Below are positions 44,999 to 55,165 of a stretch of DNA of 64,000 bases, piece by piece. The notes under the pieces are model-generated. The model ran no database searches and was not told the DNA's origin. It saw only the letters and a list, made by a program, of their open reading frames with translations. The stretch is from Haladaptatus halobius. GTDB lineage: Archaea > Halobacteriota > Halobacteria > Halobacteriales > Haladaptataceae. The stretch spans positions 1,178,001 to 1,242,000 of the forward strand of contig NZ_CP085336.1 in assembly GCF_020618475.1 (NCBI RefSeq). Reading direction: 5' to 3'. The position numbers were made by a program, and so were the translations under genes. Position 1 is the stretch's first letter; each line of letters starts with the position of its first letter.

Positions 44999-46003
44999 TC
45001 ACCCGGCAAATCCGTACACTTCCCGAGGGTTCTCGAGGACGATCTGCCGAATCGACTCGGGAGCGATACCGTAGCGGTAGAGTTCGAAGATCGTCCGCTT
45101 GATGGCAAAGGGGTCGGTGCGGAGGACATTCGCGCAATCGGTATCGATCATGATCCGCTCCGGCCCGTACTCGTCGATTGCGTTTGCGACGTCCTCGGCG
45201 TCGATGTCGATCAGCCACGAGTGGCCGATGGTGTAGCTGAGATAGCAGTTCGTTTCCTTCATCAGGTACTCCGTGTTGTTCTCGTCGGCGTGGGAGGCGA
45301 CCACGCGCGTCTCGTCCAGCCCGGCGTCGCGTGCCGCCTCGAAGTCGAGTTTCACGGACTCCAAGGCCGGGTTCTCTCCCGGGAGGACCGGCGGTTGGCC
45401 GAGCGTCGTGTTCTTCTCGTACCCCGGCGTCCCGAGCTCGGGGCGGTAACTACGACCGCCGTCGGCCGACGTATTCGGGGTGTGAAGGATTACCGGAAGG
45501 TCGCGCGCAGCCGCGAGTTCCATCTGGCCTTGCACGATGGCACGCTGTTCGTCTACGTCCCACGCCTCGACGTGCTGCGACGGTGTCACCCCGGTTTCGC
45601 CGACCGCGCCGACCTCGTCCAGTTCGCAGTAGTCGGCCATCGCGTCGAGTAGCTCATTGGGGTTCTGGATACGGACACCGGTGTGGATGCCGAGTCCGAG
45701 CCGCGCTTCGAAGAAGTGGTTGCGCTCGATGGCCGCTCGCCGGTTGATCGCGTCGTCCCAGAGGTATCGAACGTCCTCGGCCCTCACCGGCTTGTATGGA
45801 GTCCAGTGGTACCCCGATGCGACCATGACCATCCCCTCACAGCCCGAGAGGGCGTATCGCTCGCGGTCGTCCCACGAGAGCGTGTGGGCGTGGTTGTGCC
45901 CGTCAATCCACGGGAGGTTGAGCAGCTCGGTCGGGAGCGAGTGTGGTTCATCGTCCAAGTGCGCTGCGTCGGTCGGTCGCTTCGTAGGTGGTGTCGATTT
46001 CAT
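44999..46003 (-). CDS. TatD-type metal hydrolase (TIM barrel)
   Basis: A 334-residue TIM-barrel metal hydrolase: WIDGHNHAHTLSWDD (HxH), VGAVGETGVTPSQHVEAWDVDEQRAIVQGQ, LPVILHTPN, RVVASHADENN and MIDTDCAN supply the expected metal residues. Groups with TatD family hydrolases of haloarchaea. Its stop abuts the truncated TnpB. It diverges from the beta-propeller gene. Part of the TetR-region gene set, possibly a further degradation step. Confidence 0.78.
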   Translation of the reverse strand: MKSTPPTKRPTDAAHLDDEPHSLPTELLNLPWIDGHNHAHTLSWDDRERYALSGCEGMVMVASGYHWTPYKPVRAEDVRYLWDDAINRRAAIERNHFFEARLGLGIHTGVRIQNPNELLDAMADYCELDEVGAVGETGVTPSQHVEAWDVDEQRAIVQGQMELAAARDLPVILHTPNTSADGGRSYRPELGTPGYEKNTTLGQPPVLPGENPALESVKLDFEAARDAGLDETRVVASHADENNTEYLMKETNCYLSYTIGHSWLIDIDAEDVANAIDEYGPERIMIDTDCANVLRTDPFAIKRTIFELYRYGIAPESIRQIVLENPREVYGFAG

Positions 46004-46123
46004 GATATAAAGTGAGTGTTACTCGCGTGGCCGCGAACGCCTCTCGTTCGCCTAGGAAGGGCCGCCACTTAGCGTTTTACGGCTTGGTAAATCTTTATTA
46101 TGTGCCACGCTTTCACATCCCAT

Positions 46124-47170
46124 ATGACGCTGCTCATCGGAACGGACGACGGACTGTATCGCGTCGCCGAGATTCCGTTCGAGAAGGAAGACGCCGAGCA
46201 GGTCTTGGACTGCGGCGTCGTAACCGCCGTAAAGACGTTCGACCACCACCGAGGCGTCTTCGTGGCGTCCTCCGAAGGGGCGTTCCGTTCCACGGACAGA
46301 GGGAAGACGTGGACGGATTTGGGCGTTCCGCTTGGTGACCGGTTCTGGCACGCCGGACAGAGCGAGGTCTGGTCGATTCTTGGAACATCGGACGGAGCAC
46401 TGTACGTCGGGACGAACGACCCCTACATCTACCGGTCGGTCGACGATGGGGAGACGTGGTTCGAACTGAAGGGATTTCGCGACCTCCCCTCCAGAGGTCA
46501 CTGGGAATCCCCTATCGACCCTCACTACGCCCGTTTGCGCGCGCTCGAATCCGTTCCGGGACGCCCGGAGCGTCTGATCGCGGGCGTCGAGGCCGGCGGC
46601 ATCCACCTCAGCAACGACGGGGGACGGACGTGGACGGACCGCCGGGACACCATCGTCGACGACGTCCATCAGATTCTCCCCATCTCCGAGGACGTGTGGC
46701 TCGCGACGACCGGCTACCTCGACCACAATCTAGAGAATCTAGGGCTGGGCCACGCGGTCGGCGAGGGGGGTCTCTACCGAACGGTCGACGCTGGCGACTC
46801 GTGGACGCGTCTCGACCGCGGAAACGACTTCTCGTACATCCGGCGCGTGTTCGTCCACGACGGCACCGTGTTCTTCTGTGGCGGTGAGGAGGCCCCGCCG
46901 GCGTGGGTCAACGACGAACATGAGTCTGCCCTCTTCGAGTCGACGAACTTCGGTCGCGATTTCGAGCGCGTGTCATATCCGGGTGAACCCCACGAAGTCA
47001 TCGAGACGTGGGATGTCTACGAGGGAGCAGTCATCTGCGGATCGGGACTCTTCGACGTACCCGACGCACGCGACGATGTCGAGGGGCGCATCATGCGTCG
47101 GGACGACGACGGCACCTATCACAGCGTCGGCCACCTGTCGTCGAACGTGAGCCGCATCAAAGTACTCTGA
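46124..47170 (+). CDS. Asp-box (BNR) beta-propeller protein
   Basis: A 348-residue protein with sialidase-type repeats: RSTDRGKTWTDLG, RSVDDGETWFELKG, LSNDGGRTWTDRR, RTVDAGDSWTRLD, ESTNFGRDFERV. These Asp-box repeats build a beta propeller. No signal peptide, so cytosolic. Start ATG 46124 with a TATA element (tctttatta, about 46092-46100) 27 bases upstream. Function unknown; such proteins often lack enzyme activity. Confidence 0.8.
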   Translation: MTLLIGTDDGLYRVAEIPFEKEDAEQVLDCGVVTAVKTFDHHRGVFVASSEGAFRSTDRGKTWTDLGVPLGDRFWHAGQSEVWSILGTSDGALYVGTNDPYIYRSVDDGETWFELKGFRDLPSRGHWESPIDPHYARLRALESVPGRPERLIAGVEAGGIHLSNDGGRTWTDRRDTIVDDVHQILPISEDVWLATTGYLDHNLENLGLGHAVGEGGLYRTVDAGDSWTRLDRGNDFSYIRRVFVHDGTVFFCGGEEAPPAWVNDEHESALFESTNFGRDFERVSYPGEPHEVIETWDVYEGAVICGSGLFDVPDARDDVEGRIMRRDDDGTYHSVGHLSSNVSRIKVL

Positions 47171-47248
47171 TTCAGAGGAGTAACAACGGAGCGGTCAGTG
47201 GGACAGATCACGAACGCACCATCCAACAAACCAACCACCACCGATTCA

Positions 47249-47632
47249 ATGACATCGAACGAACCACCGTCCCCGCTGGGGCGACTCCTGTACGGCGGGA
47301 TTCTGGCGTACATGGCAATTGACGGCTTCAAGAACAACGAGAAACGAGTCGAAATCGCAAAGGAAAGCGGTGTCCCCGTTCCGGAACTCCTCGTCCCGTT
47401 CGTCACGGGACTGCTCTTCGTGGCCAATGTGGGAATTGTCCTCTGGAAGTATCCGCGAGCCTCCGCCGGTGCCCTCATCGTATTCTTCCTCGGGACGACG
47501 CCCGTCATCCACAATTTCTGGACGATGGAAGGCAAGGAGCGTCAAGGGAACAAGATAAACTTCCTGAAGAACTGCGCGCTGCTCGGATGCAGCATCATGC
47601 TACTGGACGCGGCGACACGGGAAGATAACTGA
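47249..47632 (+). CDS. DoxX family membrane protein
   Basis: From ATG 47249 (MTSNEPPSP) the protein has four helices: LLYGGILAYMAIDGFKNNEK, LLVPFVTGLLFVANVGIVLW, ALIVFFLGTTPVIHNFW and LKNCALLGCSIMLLDAA. A DoxX-type redox-linked membrane protein. A GTG at 47198 gives a longer form with a polar N-terminus. Confidence 0.8.
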   Translation: MTSNEPPSPLGRLLYGGILAYMAIDGFKNNEKRVEIAKESGVPVPELLVPFVTGLLFVANVGIVLWKYPRASAGALIVFFLGTTPVIHNFWTMEGKERQGNKINFLKNCALLGCSIMLLDAATREDN

Positions 47633-47647
47633 CGTACTACTACATTC

Positions 47648-48094
47648 ATGCGGAACCAGACGAATCCGGACGGCTATCTTGACCTCGTCAAGCGGTCGGG
47701 TAAACCACTCCAAGAGTTATCGTGGTCGTCGATCGGGAACATTCTCACTGCGATCCAGATTCAAGAAGCGCGAGAACTTCTCATCGGAACCGTGGATGAT
47801 CAGTCACGTGGCCGCGTTGAAACGGCACTGCCCGATGCCCAAGTGTTCATCTCGGGGTTGGAGCGACTGAACGGTTCTTCGATCGAACAATCGGATGCCA
47901 TCACGATCAGTCGGCTGCTGGTCATCGACCAGAACACGATCCTAGTCAGTTCGATGCAAGAAAATCCCGCTGGAGAGGCTAACACGGAGAAAGCCGTGTT
48001 TGAGAGAGGGTTCGACAACGGTATCGTGGTAATCGCCCGCCGACTGATGGCGACGGGAGTACCGGCTGCTGACGCCAACACCGCCAAGGAATAA
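47648..48094 (+). CDS. effector-domain-like protein without its DNA-binding half
   Basis: A 148-residue soluble protein. The C-terminal half (AITISRLLVIDQNTILVSSM, VFERGFDNGIVVIARRLMATG) resembles the C-terminal sensor part of haloarchaeal TrmB-like or related regulators, as far as I remember. No HTH precedes it, so this may be a stand-alone effector domain or a truncated regulator. Family assignment is uncertain. Confidence 0.5.
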   Translation: MRNQTNPDGYLDLVKRSGKPLQELSWSSIGNILTAIQIQEARELLIGTVDDQSRGRVETALPDAQVFISGLERLNGSSIEQSDAITISRLLVIDQNTILVSSMQENPAGEANTEKAVFERGFDNGIVVIARRLMATGVPAADANTAKE

Positions 48095-48252
48095 CGGCGA
48101 TCGCCAAGTAACATGCTGACGTATAGATGGCGATTTATCCGGGTAACTGTGTAAAAACACGTCGTGCCGAAAGGACGAGCACAATCGATACCCGTCCGTT
48201 GACTTTACTGGGTATCCGTCTCCTACAAGTGCCCTCACGGCAATGAGAGAAT

Positions 48253-49593
48253 ATGGTAGATCTGATTTCCGTCGGAGGATTACTCCTCGCATTCTTCCTC
48301 GTCGTCATGAATGGGATATTTGTGGCCGCGGAATTTGCATTCGTCAAAGTCCGGCCGACTCAGGTGAACGCACTTGTCGAGCGAGGCAAGCCCGGTGCGG
48401 CTCTCGTGCAGAACGCCATTCAGAACCTAGACGACTATCTCGCAGTCAGCCAACTCGGGATCACCCTCTCCTCACTGGGTCTGGGGTGGATCGGGGAACC
48501 CGCCGTGGCAGCACTCATCGAACCTGTTCTTATTCAAGTACTTCCGACTGGAACGATTCATCTCGTCGCATTCGCGCTCGGATTCGGCTTCATCACGTTC
48601 CTCCACGTCGTGTTCGGTGAACTCGCGCCGAAGACCTTCGCCATCCAGGAGGCGACACGTATCGCACTCCTTGTGGCCCCGCTCATGAAGTTCTTCTACT
48701 ACGCATTCGTGCCCGGCATAATCATCTTCAACGGGACTGCCAACTACTTCACCCGCCTCGTCGGTATCTCTCCGGCATCCGAGAGCGAGGAAACCCACAC
48801 TGAGGAAGAAATCCGAATGATCATTACCCGGTCGGAGGAGACGGGGCATATCGATATTGACGAGGTCGAGATGATCGAGAGCGTCTTCGAACTCGGGGAT
48901 ACGATCGCCCGTGAGATCATGGTTCCGCGCCCGGACGTAGAAACTGTACCTGCCTCGATGCCTCTTCAGGAACTCCGGTCAGTTGCTGCTACAGGGGCTT
49001 ATACGCGCTACCTGGTGCTCGACGTGGACGGGGAGAAACCGATTGGATTCGTCCACGCCAAGGACATTCTTCGGGTGATCGAAACGGAGACGGATTACGA
49101 CGACTCGCTCACCGCTCGTGAGCTCGCACGGGAGGTGCTCGTCGTCCCAGAAACGCGACGTATCGACGAGATCCTTGCCGAGTTTCAAACGCATGGAGGC
49201 GGGCAGATGGCCGTCGTGATCGACGAATGGGGGGTCTTCGAGGGCATCGTGACTATTGAGGACATTCTCGAGGAGATTGTGGGCGACATCCAGGATGAGT
49301 TCGACACAGCAGCCCAGAAACCCTCCATCAAGAAGCGAGACGACGGGACATACGTCGTCGACGGTGGTGTTCCAGTCCAAGAAGTAAACGACCGGCTTGA
49401 CACTGAATTCGAGAGCGATGATGTCGAGACGATCGGGGGATTTGTCTTCAGTCGCCTTGGGAGAGTCCCCGAAGTGGGAGATCAGATCGAACAGAATGAG
49501 TACGTCCTTCAGGTTGAGACCGTCGAAGACACTCGAATCGAACGTCTCGTAATCCAACGTACACAATCTATGCAGGGAACAAGGGACGAGTAG
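48253..49593 (+). CDS. CNNM/CorC-type transporter (DUF21-CBS-CorC)
   Basis: A 446-residue protein: DUF21 membrane domain with three to four helices (LLLAFFLVVMNGIFVAAEFAFVKVRPTQ; the SQLGITLSSLGLGWIGEPAV segment), a CBS pair (VPRPDVETVPASMPLQEL; GQMAVVIDEWGVFEGIVTIEDILEEIVGDIQDEFD) and the C-terminal CorC/HlyC domain (FVFSRLGRVPEVGDQIE). Family members export Mg2+ or affect Na+/Mg2+ homeostasis. Complete. Confidence 0.92.
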   Translation: MVDLISVGGLLLAFFLVVMNGIFVAAEFAFVKVRPTQVNALVERGKPGAALVQNAIQNLDDYLAVSQLGITLSSLGLGWIGEPAVAALIEPVLIQVLPTGTIHLVAFALGFGFITFLHVVFGELAPKTFAIQEATRIALLVAPLMKFFYYAFVPGIIIFNGTANYFTRLVGISPASESEETHTEEEIRMIITRSEETGHIDIDEVEMIESVFELGDTIAREIMVPRPDVETVPASMPLQELRSVAATGAYTRYLVLDVDGEKPIGFVHAKDILRVIETETDYDDSLTARELAREVLVVPETRRIDEILAEFQTHGGGQMAVVIDEWGVFEGIVTIEDILEEIVGDIQDEFDTAAQKPSIKKRDDGTYVVDGGVPVQEVNDRLDTEFESDDVETIGGFVFSRLGRVPEVGDQIEQNEYVLQVETVEDTRIERLVIQRTQSMQGTRDE

Positions 49594-49602
49594 TAACCTC
49601 CT

Positions 49603-49622
49603 CCCCGGCGTTTACGCCGGGG
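49603..49622. terminator. perfect 9-bp hairpin, IS-type end without its gene
   Basis: CCCCGGCGTTTACGCCGGGG: 9 bp stem, TT loop, 10 bases after the CorC stop. Similar to the hairpin at the TnpB right end (43811-43830). Either a solo IS200/605-type right end left by excision, or an intrinsic hairpin terminator for the CorC gene. Confidence 0.5.
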
Positions 49623-49784
49623 CTACTCGTGACGTAAGGGTGGAATATTTGTTGGTTTGCAGCCCCGTCGGCATGACCGAGCCACTGGCAGGGCCACACT
49701 GCCGTTTCTCCTCCCCTGGCATGGGACTCGGAGTTATCTTGTCCGAGCCACAGCCCTTTTTCCTTGTAACTGTCTCTTTACGGT

Positions 49785-51656
49785 ATGTCTCTATCTGAGT
49801 CCTCTCTGTTAGTCCAGAGCGTAGGTTCCACTCCCGTGACTAGCGATATGATCGTCGTTTTTGCGCTTATTCTCCTCGCACTCGTTCTGTTTGCAACCGA
49901 ATGGTTCCCCATCGACGTCACGGCCATCTTGGTGATGGTTCTGTTGATGGTACTAGAGCCGTGGACACGGATCTCCGCACAGGAAGGTATCTCAGGGTTT
50001 GCAAATCCGGCTACGATTACTGTGTTAGCGATGCTCATTCTAAGTACAGGTATCAATCGAACTGGAATCGTCCAGCTACTCGGTCGGAAAATGGCCGCAT
50101 TCGCTGGCACCGACCGGCGCAAGCAGCTCGCTGCGACCATTGGTGTCACCGGGCCGGTATCGGGATTCATCAACAATACGCCAGTCGTTGCGATACTCGT
50201 GCCGGTCATCGCCGACCTTGCGCATGAGGGTAACACGTCACCGTCGAAGCTTCTCATGCCGCTATCGTTCGCTTCAATGTTCGGTGGAATGTTGACACTC
50301 ATCGGAACGTCGACAAATATTCTCGCAAGCGATATCACTGCCCAGTTGGGTGCAGAATCACCCGGCCTCGGGTTGCACGCCTTTGGGATGTTCGAGTTCA
50401 CTAAGCTCGGTATTATCGTCTTCGCGGTCGGGGCAGTTTATCTCATGACGGTCGGCGTCCAGCTACTCCCCGAGCGAATTCCAGCCGACGAGGATCTCGT
50501 CGAGGAGTATGCCCTCCAAGAGTATCTTGCGGATGTCGTCGTGCCGGCGAATTCGGGGTTAATCGGGCAGACTGTCGAGGAGGCACTTGGGGATGACGAC
50601 CTCGATATCGACGTGTTACAGCTGATTCGATACGGAGAACACTTCGACGAACCCCTTGCTCGCAAAGAGATTCACGAAAACGATACACTTCGGCTCAGAA
50701 CGAACCGAACGACGCTTGAGCACATCATGGATGCCGAAGAGCTCACGCTCACTGGAGGCCCCCGAAGCGAAGATGACCTCTATCCAGGAGAGGAAGAACC
50801 AGTCCTCGTCGAGGTGGTCATTCCGTCGGGGTCGTTCCTCGTCGGCGAAACCCTCGCGAGTTCGACGTTCCGGCAGCGCTACGATGCGAACGTTCTCGCC
50901 TTTCGAACTCGTGGTGACGTGATTCGTGACCGATTCGAGGACATCCACATTCGCGTCGGTGACACGCTCTTGGTGCAAGCGCCACCCGATAGCCTCACTC
51001 GACTCGTCGAGAACGAGGACTTCATCGTCGCCCACGAGTTCGACGAGGTAACCTATCGGAGTGAAAAGATCCCGTTCGCGGTCGGCATCATCGCCGGCGT
51101 CGTCGCGTTGCCGGCGCTGAACATCCTTCCAATCGTCGTCTCAGCACTCGCAGGGGTGGTTGCGATGGTCTTTACCGGCGTGCTCAAACCGACCGAACTC
51201 TATTCATCCGTCGAGTGGAACGTGATTTTCCTCCTCGCGGGTGTTATCCCGCTTGGAATCGCCCTCCAACAGACGGGGGCAGCCGCACTTCTCGGAAAGG
51301 TTGTGGCCTCGACAGCAACGTTCCTGCCGGCAATCGGTGTCCTGTGGGTATTCTATCTGGCAACCGGCCTGTTGACGAGCGTCATCAGCAACAACGCGAG
51401 CGTCGTGTTGATGATTCCCGTCGCTGCCAGCGCTGCACAGTCAATCGGTGCGAACGCGTTCGCATTCGTGTTGGCTGTAACGTTTGCGGCCTCGACGGCG
51501 TTCATGACCCCAGTCGGGTATCAGACGAATCTCTTTGTCTACGGGCCTGGTGGTTACACGTTCTCGGACTTCTTCCGCGTCGGCGCGCCGTTGCAGTTGC
51601 TCCTGTCAATCGTCACCGTTCTCGGGATTGCGTTCTTCTGGGGTGTCAACGCGTAA
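49785..51656 (+). CDS. SLC13-family permease with TrkA-C domains
   Basis: A 623-residue transporter: helices in the first and last thirds (DMIVVFALILLALVLFATEWFPIDVTAILVMVLL; NNTPVVAILVPVIADLA; FGGMLTLIGTSTNILAS; NNASVVLMIPVAASAAQSIG) and two soluble TrkA-C domains in the middle (about 240-325 and 338-420) containing VPANSGLIGQTVEEALGDDD and VIPSGSFLVGETL. Helix hairpins with SNxxS/T and NTP motifs fit divalent-anion:Na+ symporters (sulfate or dicarboxylate). Complete. Confidence 0.9.
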   Translation: MSLSESSLLVQSVGSTPVTSDMIVVFALILLALVLFATEWFPIDVTAILVMVLLMVLEPWTRISAQEGISGFANPATITVLAMLILSTGINRTGIVQLLGRKMAAFAGTDRRKQLAATIGVTGPVSGFINNTPVVAILVPVIADLAHEGNTSPSKLLMPLSFASMFGGMLTLIGTSTNILASDITAQLGAESPGLGLHAFGMFEFTKLGIIVFAVGAVYLMTVGVQLLPERIPADEDLVEEYALQEYLADVVVPANSGLIGQTVEEALGDDDLDIDVLQLIRYGEHFDEPLARKEIHENDTLRLRTNRTTLEHIMDAEELTLTGGPRSEDDLYPGEEEPVLVEVVIPSGSFLVGETLASSTFRQRYDANVLAFRTRGDVIRDRFEDIHIRVGDTLLVQAPPDSLTRLVENEDFIVAHEFDEVTYRSEKIPFAVGIIAGVVALPALNILPIVVSALAGVVAMVFTGVLKPTELYSSVEWNVIFLLAGVIPLGIALQQTGAAALLGKVVASTATFLPAIGVLWVFYLATGLLTSVISNNASVVLMIPVAASAAQSIGANAFAFVLAVTFAASTAFMTPVGYQTNLFVYGPGGYTFSDFFRVGAPLQLLLSIVTVLGIAFFWGVNA

Positions 51657-51909
51657 TCGCTCAGGCCATGGAGTGGTGACTTGGAGTTGTTGTGGTTATG
51701 AAAATATACACACTTCTATAATAGACGACAGGGTAAAACGTCTAGACCAACTATAATGAGCAGGGAGAGTCGCGGTCGAAATCAGTAACGAAGCCAATGG
51801 GTGCAGTCGATGCGATTATGACTTGTATTGATTATCGGTCGAACTCACGGACGGCAATTTAAGTACCGCCTTGCAACTCTCAAAGACTAATACACCATAA
51901 CCAACAACA

Positions 51910-52521
51910 ATGGACAAAGAAAATCTAAAGCGAACGGTAGAAGTTCGAACGATTGATGGAGTCGATGCGCTCGTCAGTACAGATCCAGGAGAGATATTTA
52001 TCGACCTTCCAGCTTCGAATCCACGTTATATTCGTGTGCAGGAAGGTAACCGTATTCAAGAAGGTGACGTCAGTACAAGGTCGACCGCTGAGATGGCTGG
52101 GCCACGACTGACGAATTGGCGTATTGAGTCGATTACAGCAGAGACCGTAACGGGAACAGATGTTGATACTGGCGAGACACGACAATGGAATCGGGAACAG
52201 TTGGTACAACGCCTCAGTGCCAGCGAATTCAGCGCAGAATTGACGACATTTGATCGGGTGAGCGTGACTGAAATCGATGAGTGGCATGAAAGACATTCAG
52301 TCGAAGATTCGGAAGAGGTAAGACCGTATGTGATCGTAATTGCGTACGGAAACAACGGAGAGAAATTCACACAACTGTACGCTGCAACCGAATCTGGTGA
52401 CTGGAACTCACTAGAAGTGGTGCAACAGGATACAAACATCCAAAACTTCAGCGAAGAGTTACGGAAACGCTTCGACGACGCTGTGCAGAAGACTCTCGAG
52501 GCCGAACAACTCTATCCCTAA
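51910..52521 (+). CDS. hypothetical acidic protein
   Basis: A 203-residue protein with lower GC and codon use unlike the chromosomal genes. Sequence is mixed alpha/beta (VRPYVIVIAYGNNGEKFTQLYAATESGDWNSLEVVQQD). No motif recognised. TATA-like atttaagtacc lies about 43-53 bases upstream. Probably part of the acquired segment. Confidence 0.55.
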   Translation: MDKENLKRTVEVRTIDGVDALVSTDPGEIFIDLPASNPRYIRVQEGNRIQEGDVSTRSTAEMAGPRLTNWRIESITAETVTGTDVDTGETRQWNREQLVQRLSASEFSAELTTFDRVSVTEIDEWHERHSVEDSEEVRPYVIVIAYGNNGEKFTQLYAATESGDWNSLEVVQQDTNIQNFSEELRKRFDDAVQKTLEAEQLYP

Positions 52522-52776
52522 GTTAGCCCTCGCTGTAATCCTTAATACACTAAATACTCAAAATCCGATGGTACACCGCTCCTCTCCCCGTCAATTGAAT
52601 TCGATCGCTTTGAGACAGAACTCGATAATATCGCCACTCTAGACGAAACTTCGAAAATGCTGAGCAGAGCATACCATTAAGGTGGTTATCGACTACGATC
52701 ACCAAATTTGCCGCTACACGATCTGATGCCTAAAAATAAATTATAGCAATCGTCGCCGCGAGCGATGGAGTGTCTC

Positions 52777-52971
52777 TTAGGCGCGGACGACGTTCGTCGT
52801 GCGCGGGCCCTTAGGGGCCTGTTCGATGTCGAACTTGATATCCGTTCCTTCTTCGAGGTCAGCGCCGCCAACGTCCTCCATGTGGAAGAACACGTCGTCG
52901 TCCGAATCCTCAGTGGAAATGAAACCGTAGCCGCCAGGGTGATTGAAGAAATCAACCGTACCGTTTACCAT
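52777..52971 (-). CDS. cold-shock protein (CspA-like)
   Basis: A 64-residue OB-fold CSD protein: GTVDFFNHPGGYGFISTEDSDDDVFFHMEDV with RNP1 (GYGFIS) and RNP2 (VFFHM). Binds single-stranded nucleic acid. Start ATG 52971 gives the exact family length. Confidence 0.93.
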   Translation of the reverse strand: MVNGTVDFFNHPGGYGFISTEDSDDDVFFHMEDVGGADLEEGTDIKFDIEQAPKGPRTTNVVRA

Positions 52972-53317
52972 TAAAAACAAATGTAGTCCCAGCAATGAAT
53001 AACCCTTCCGAGGGTCGCGATACCACGACGCGTCATTGTTAAACGGATGAGAGATAGACGGAATCGTTCGGAGCTGAGTGCTGTGAGTTCCATCGAAATC
53101 ATACCGAACCACCGAACATCCAGGAGATGACGGTGAGTTTTCGCCAGCATGATTTCAGAAGCAACGGGACAGGGGGTGTTACCAACTCACGTATCACCGT
53201 CGGCGTTGCTACGGCAACTGTATCTCCTGGTAGCCGCATGAGGGGCTATCAGAGGCTGTGGAGAAGAAATACACCAAATCATTGAGAGCATTCGGAAGAG
53301 AATTCGTTTTCGCGCGC

Positions 53318-54309
53318 ATGGTATCAGAGATGGGAGAGAGCACGCATACGGCGACACAGGAAACGCTCGCACGGTTACCATCGGGGACGCAAATCGAGAC
53401 GACGATACACACTTATACCGGTTTAAACGATGGGCCAACGGTTTATTTACAAGCTGCACAACACGGACGCGAAGTAAACGGAGCAGAGGTTCTTCGCCGG
53501 CTCCACGACCACATCGTTGACGCCGATTTAATGGGACGAGTCATCGCTGTGCCGGTTGCAGATCCGCTTACCTTCGACCATGTTTCGTATATTACTCCCG
53601 AGCAACTGGATTCAGTCCATCCAAATATGAACCGTGTCTGGCCAGGTAATGAAAATGGGAGCGTTCACGAACGGATGGCCGCGCGGCTGTGGAGCTATGC
53701 TCGCCAAGCGGATGTGATCATCGACTTGCACACGGGAAGTCCAGATATGCTTCCTCACGTAGTCGCACTCGAAGGGCACGCGGACTCACTTGCGCTCGGT
53801 CGTGTCTTTGGCACGAAGTTACTGCTCACCGAGCAAGCGCACACAGCGGCGAGCGAAGAGTGGCATCGGCGGAGTTTTGGCGGGAAACTTCGCGTCACTG
53901 CGGTCGAAGAGGGGATTCCGAGTATCACACCTGAGTTGGCGTATAACAAACAAATTCTCGAAGACGCCGTGAATACTGGTGTTACGGGCATTTTAACGTG
54001 TTGCGACACCTTGACATCCTCGATGATACACCGGTCGACACGGGGCCACAGACCCTCGCTCGTAATCATCTCGGTCGCATCGTCGCATCAGAGTCCGGTC
54101 TCTTCCGCTCTGATCCGAACGTGACTGTGGGGTCATCTGTCCAAAGCGGTGCGTTTCTTGGAACATTATACGATCCGACGACGTATAAGCCACTCCAAAC
54201 CATTCGAGCGGATCGAGATGGACTCTTATATGCGCTAACGCAAGAAGCAACGATTATAATGGGCGAAGCGCTTGCGAACATCGCAGCGCCGATCGAATCG
54301 GATAACTGA
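53318..54309 (+). pseudogene. succinylglutamate desuccinylase/aspartoacylase-type peptidase with frameshift
   Basis: The first part (ATG 53318, MVSEMGES; 53258 also in frame) carries the zinc motif QAAQHGREVNGAEV (HxxE) and VIIDLHTGSPDMLPHV (second His), PLTFDHVSYITPEQLDSVHPNMNRVWPG (Arg/Asn), and EEGIPSITPEL (Glu). Near 54000 the frame shifts: the rest (RHLDILDDTPVDTGPQTLARNHLGRIVASESGL to APIESDN, stop 54309) lies in the next frame. It hydrolyses N-acyl or amide bonds of amino acids. One base restores it. Confidence 0.7.
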
Positions 54310-54409
54310 TTCCAGACGTATGGTATCGGTATTTCAACGGCGTAATTGTATTTATCGCTGGCGATTTGTTACATCAACAGCGTCGAACCGATTCTGCCGA
54401 GGGTAAATA

Positions 54410-55165
54410 GTCGCGTGTGCGGTGGCGACCGGTGATATTGAATGGATGGCCACGCTCGGGAAACATGTCATTGACACTTCAGATGGGCCGACGTGACGGA
54501 CTGACTGGGTGACGCCGGCCGTCACCGCCGACCGTGCGTTTACCTTCGACAGAAACGATAGCTATCAGGCGACGCGGGAGGTATATGTGGTTGATCGCGC
54601 GACTGGCGAACACGAGTGGATCGCCGAGTTGAAGGTCGGAGATGGCTGGTATCTCACAGACCGTGTTGTCGCCGGTTCCGACAATGTCTTTGTCTCGGCA
54701 TTGAAGCCGCATATCTCGACAGGATTAGATGATTCTGAGTGCTCAGGGACTGAGCGACTGTTTGCGCTTGCAGCCGAGTCCGGTACCGTCGCGTGGGACT
54801 GGGAACTCACGGGCAAAACACCCAGTCCCCCGGCATATGCAGACGGAACCCTCTACGTTGGAAAGTGGCATCCGGACGCCGACACCGGCCGTTTGCATGC
54901 CATTGATATGACCGACGGGAGTAACGTATGGACGTACCAGACTGAGACTGGGGCCATTCTCTCACCCACCATCGCCGGTGACACTATCTACATCAATCAA
55001 GGTGAGGAACTCGCAGCAGTCGCAACTGCAGATGGGATACGACGCTGGCGACTGGAAATCGGTACGCGTAATGGGCCGCCAGTTGTCGTCGGAGACACGG
55101 CGTACATTCAGACGAACCCTGGTCACAATTACGATAGTCAACTAATGGCAATTCGTGAGCCGTAA
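54410..55165 (+). pseudogene. PQQ-type beta-propeller remnant
   Basis: A piece of a PQQ-like repeat protein: VATGDIEWMATLGKHVIDTSDGPT then TGA at 54494-54496, then VYVVDRATGEHEWIAELKVGDGWYLTDRVVAGSDNVFVSALK, then further VWTYQTETGAILSPTIAGDTIYINQG repeats, stop 55165. Only the last two to three blades remain; the 5' part is lost and the frame has one nonsense codon. A GTG at 54509 could still start a 218-residue fragment. Confidence 0.55.
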
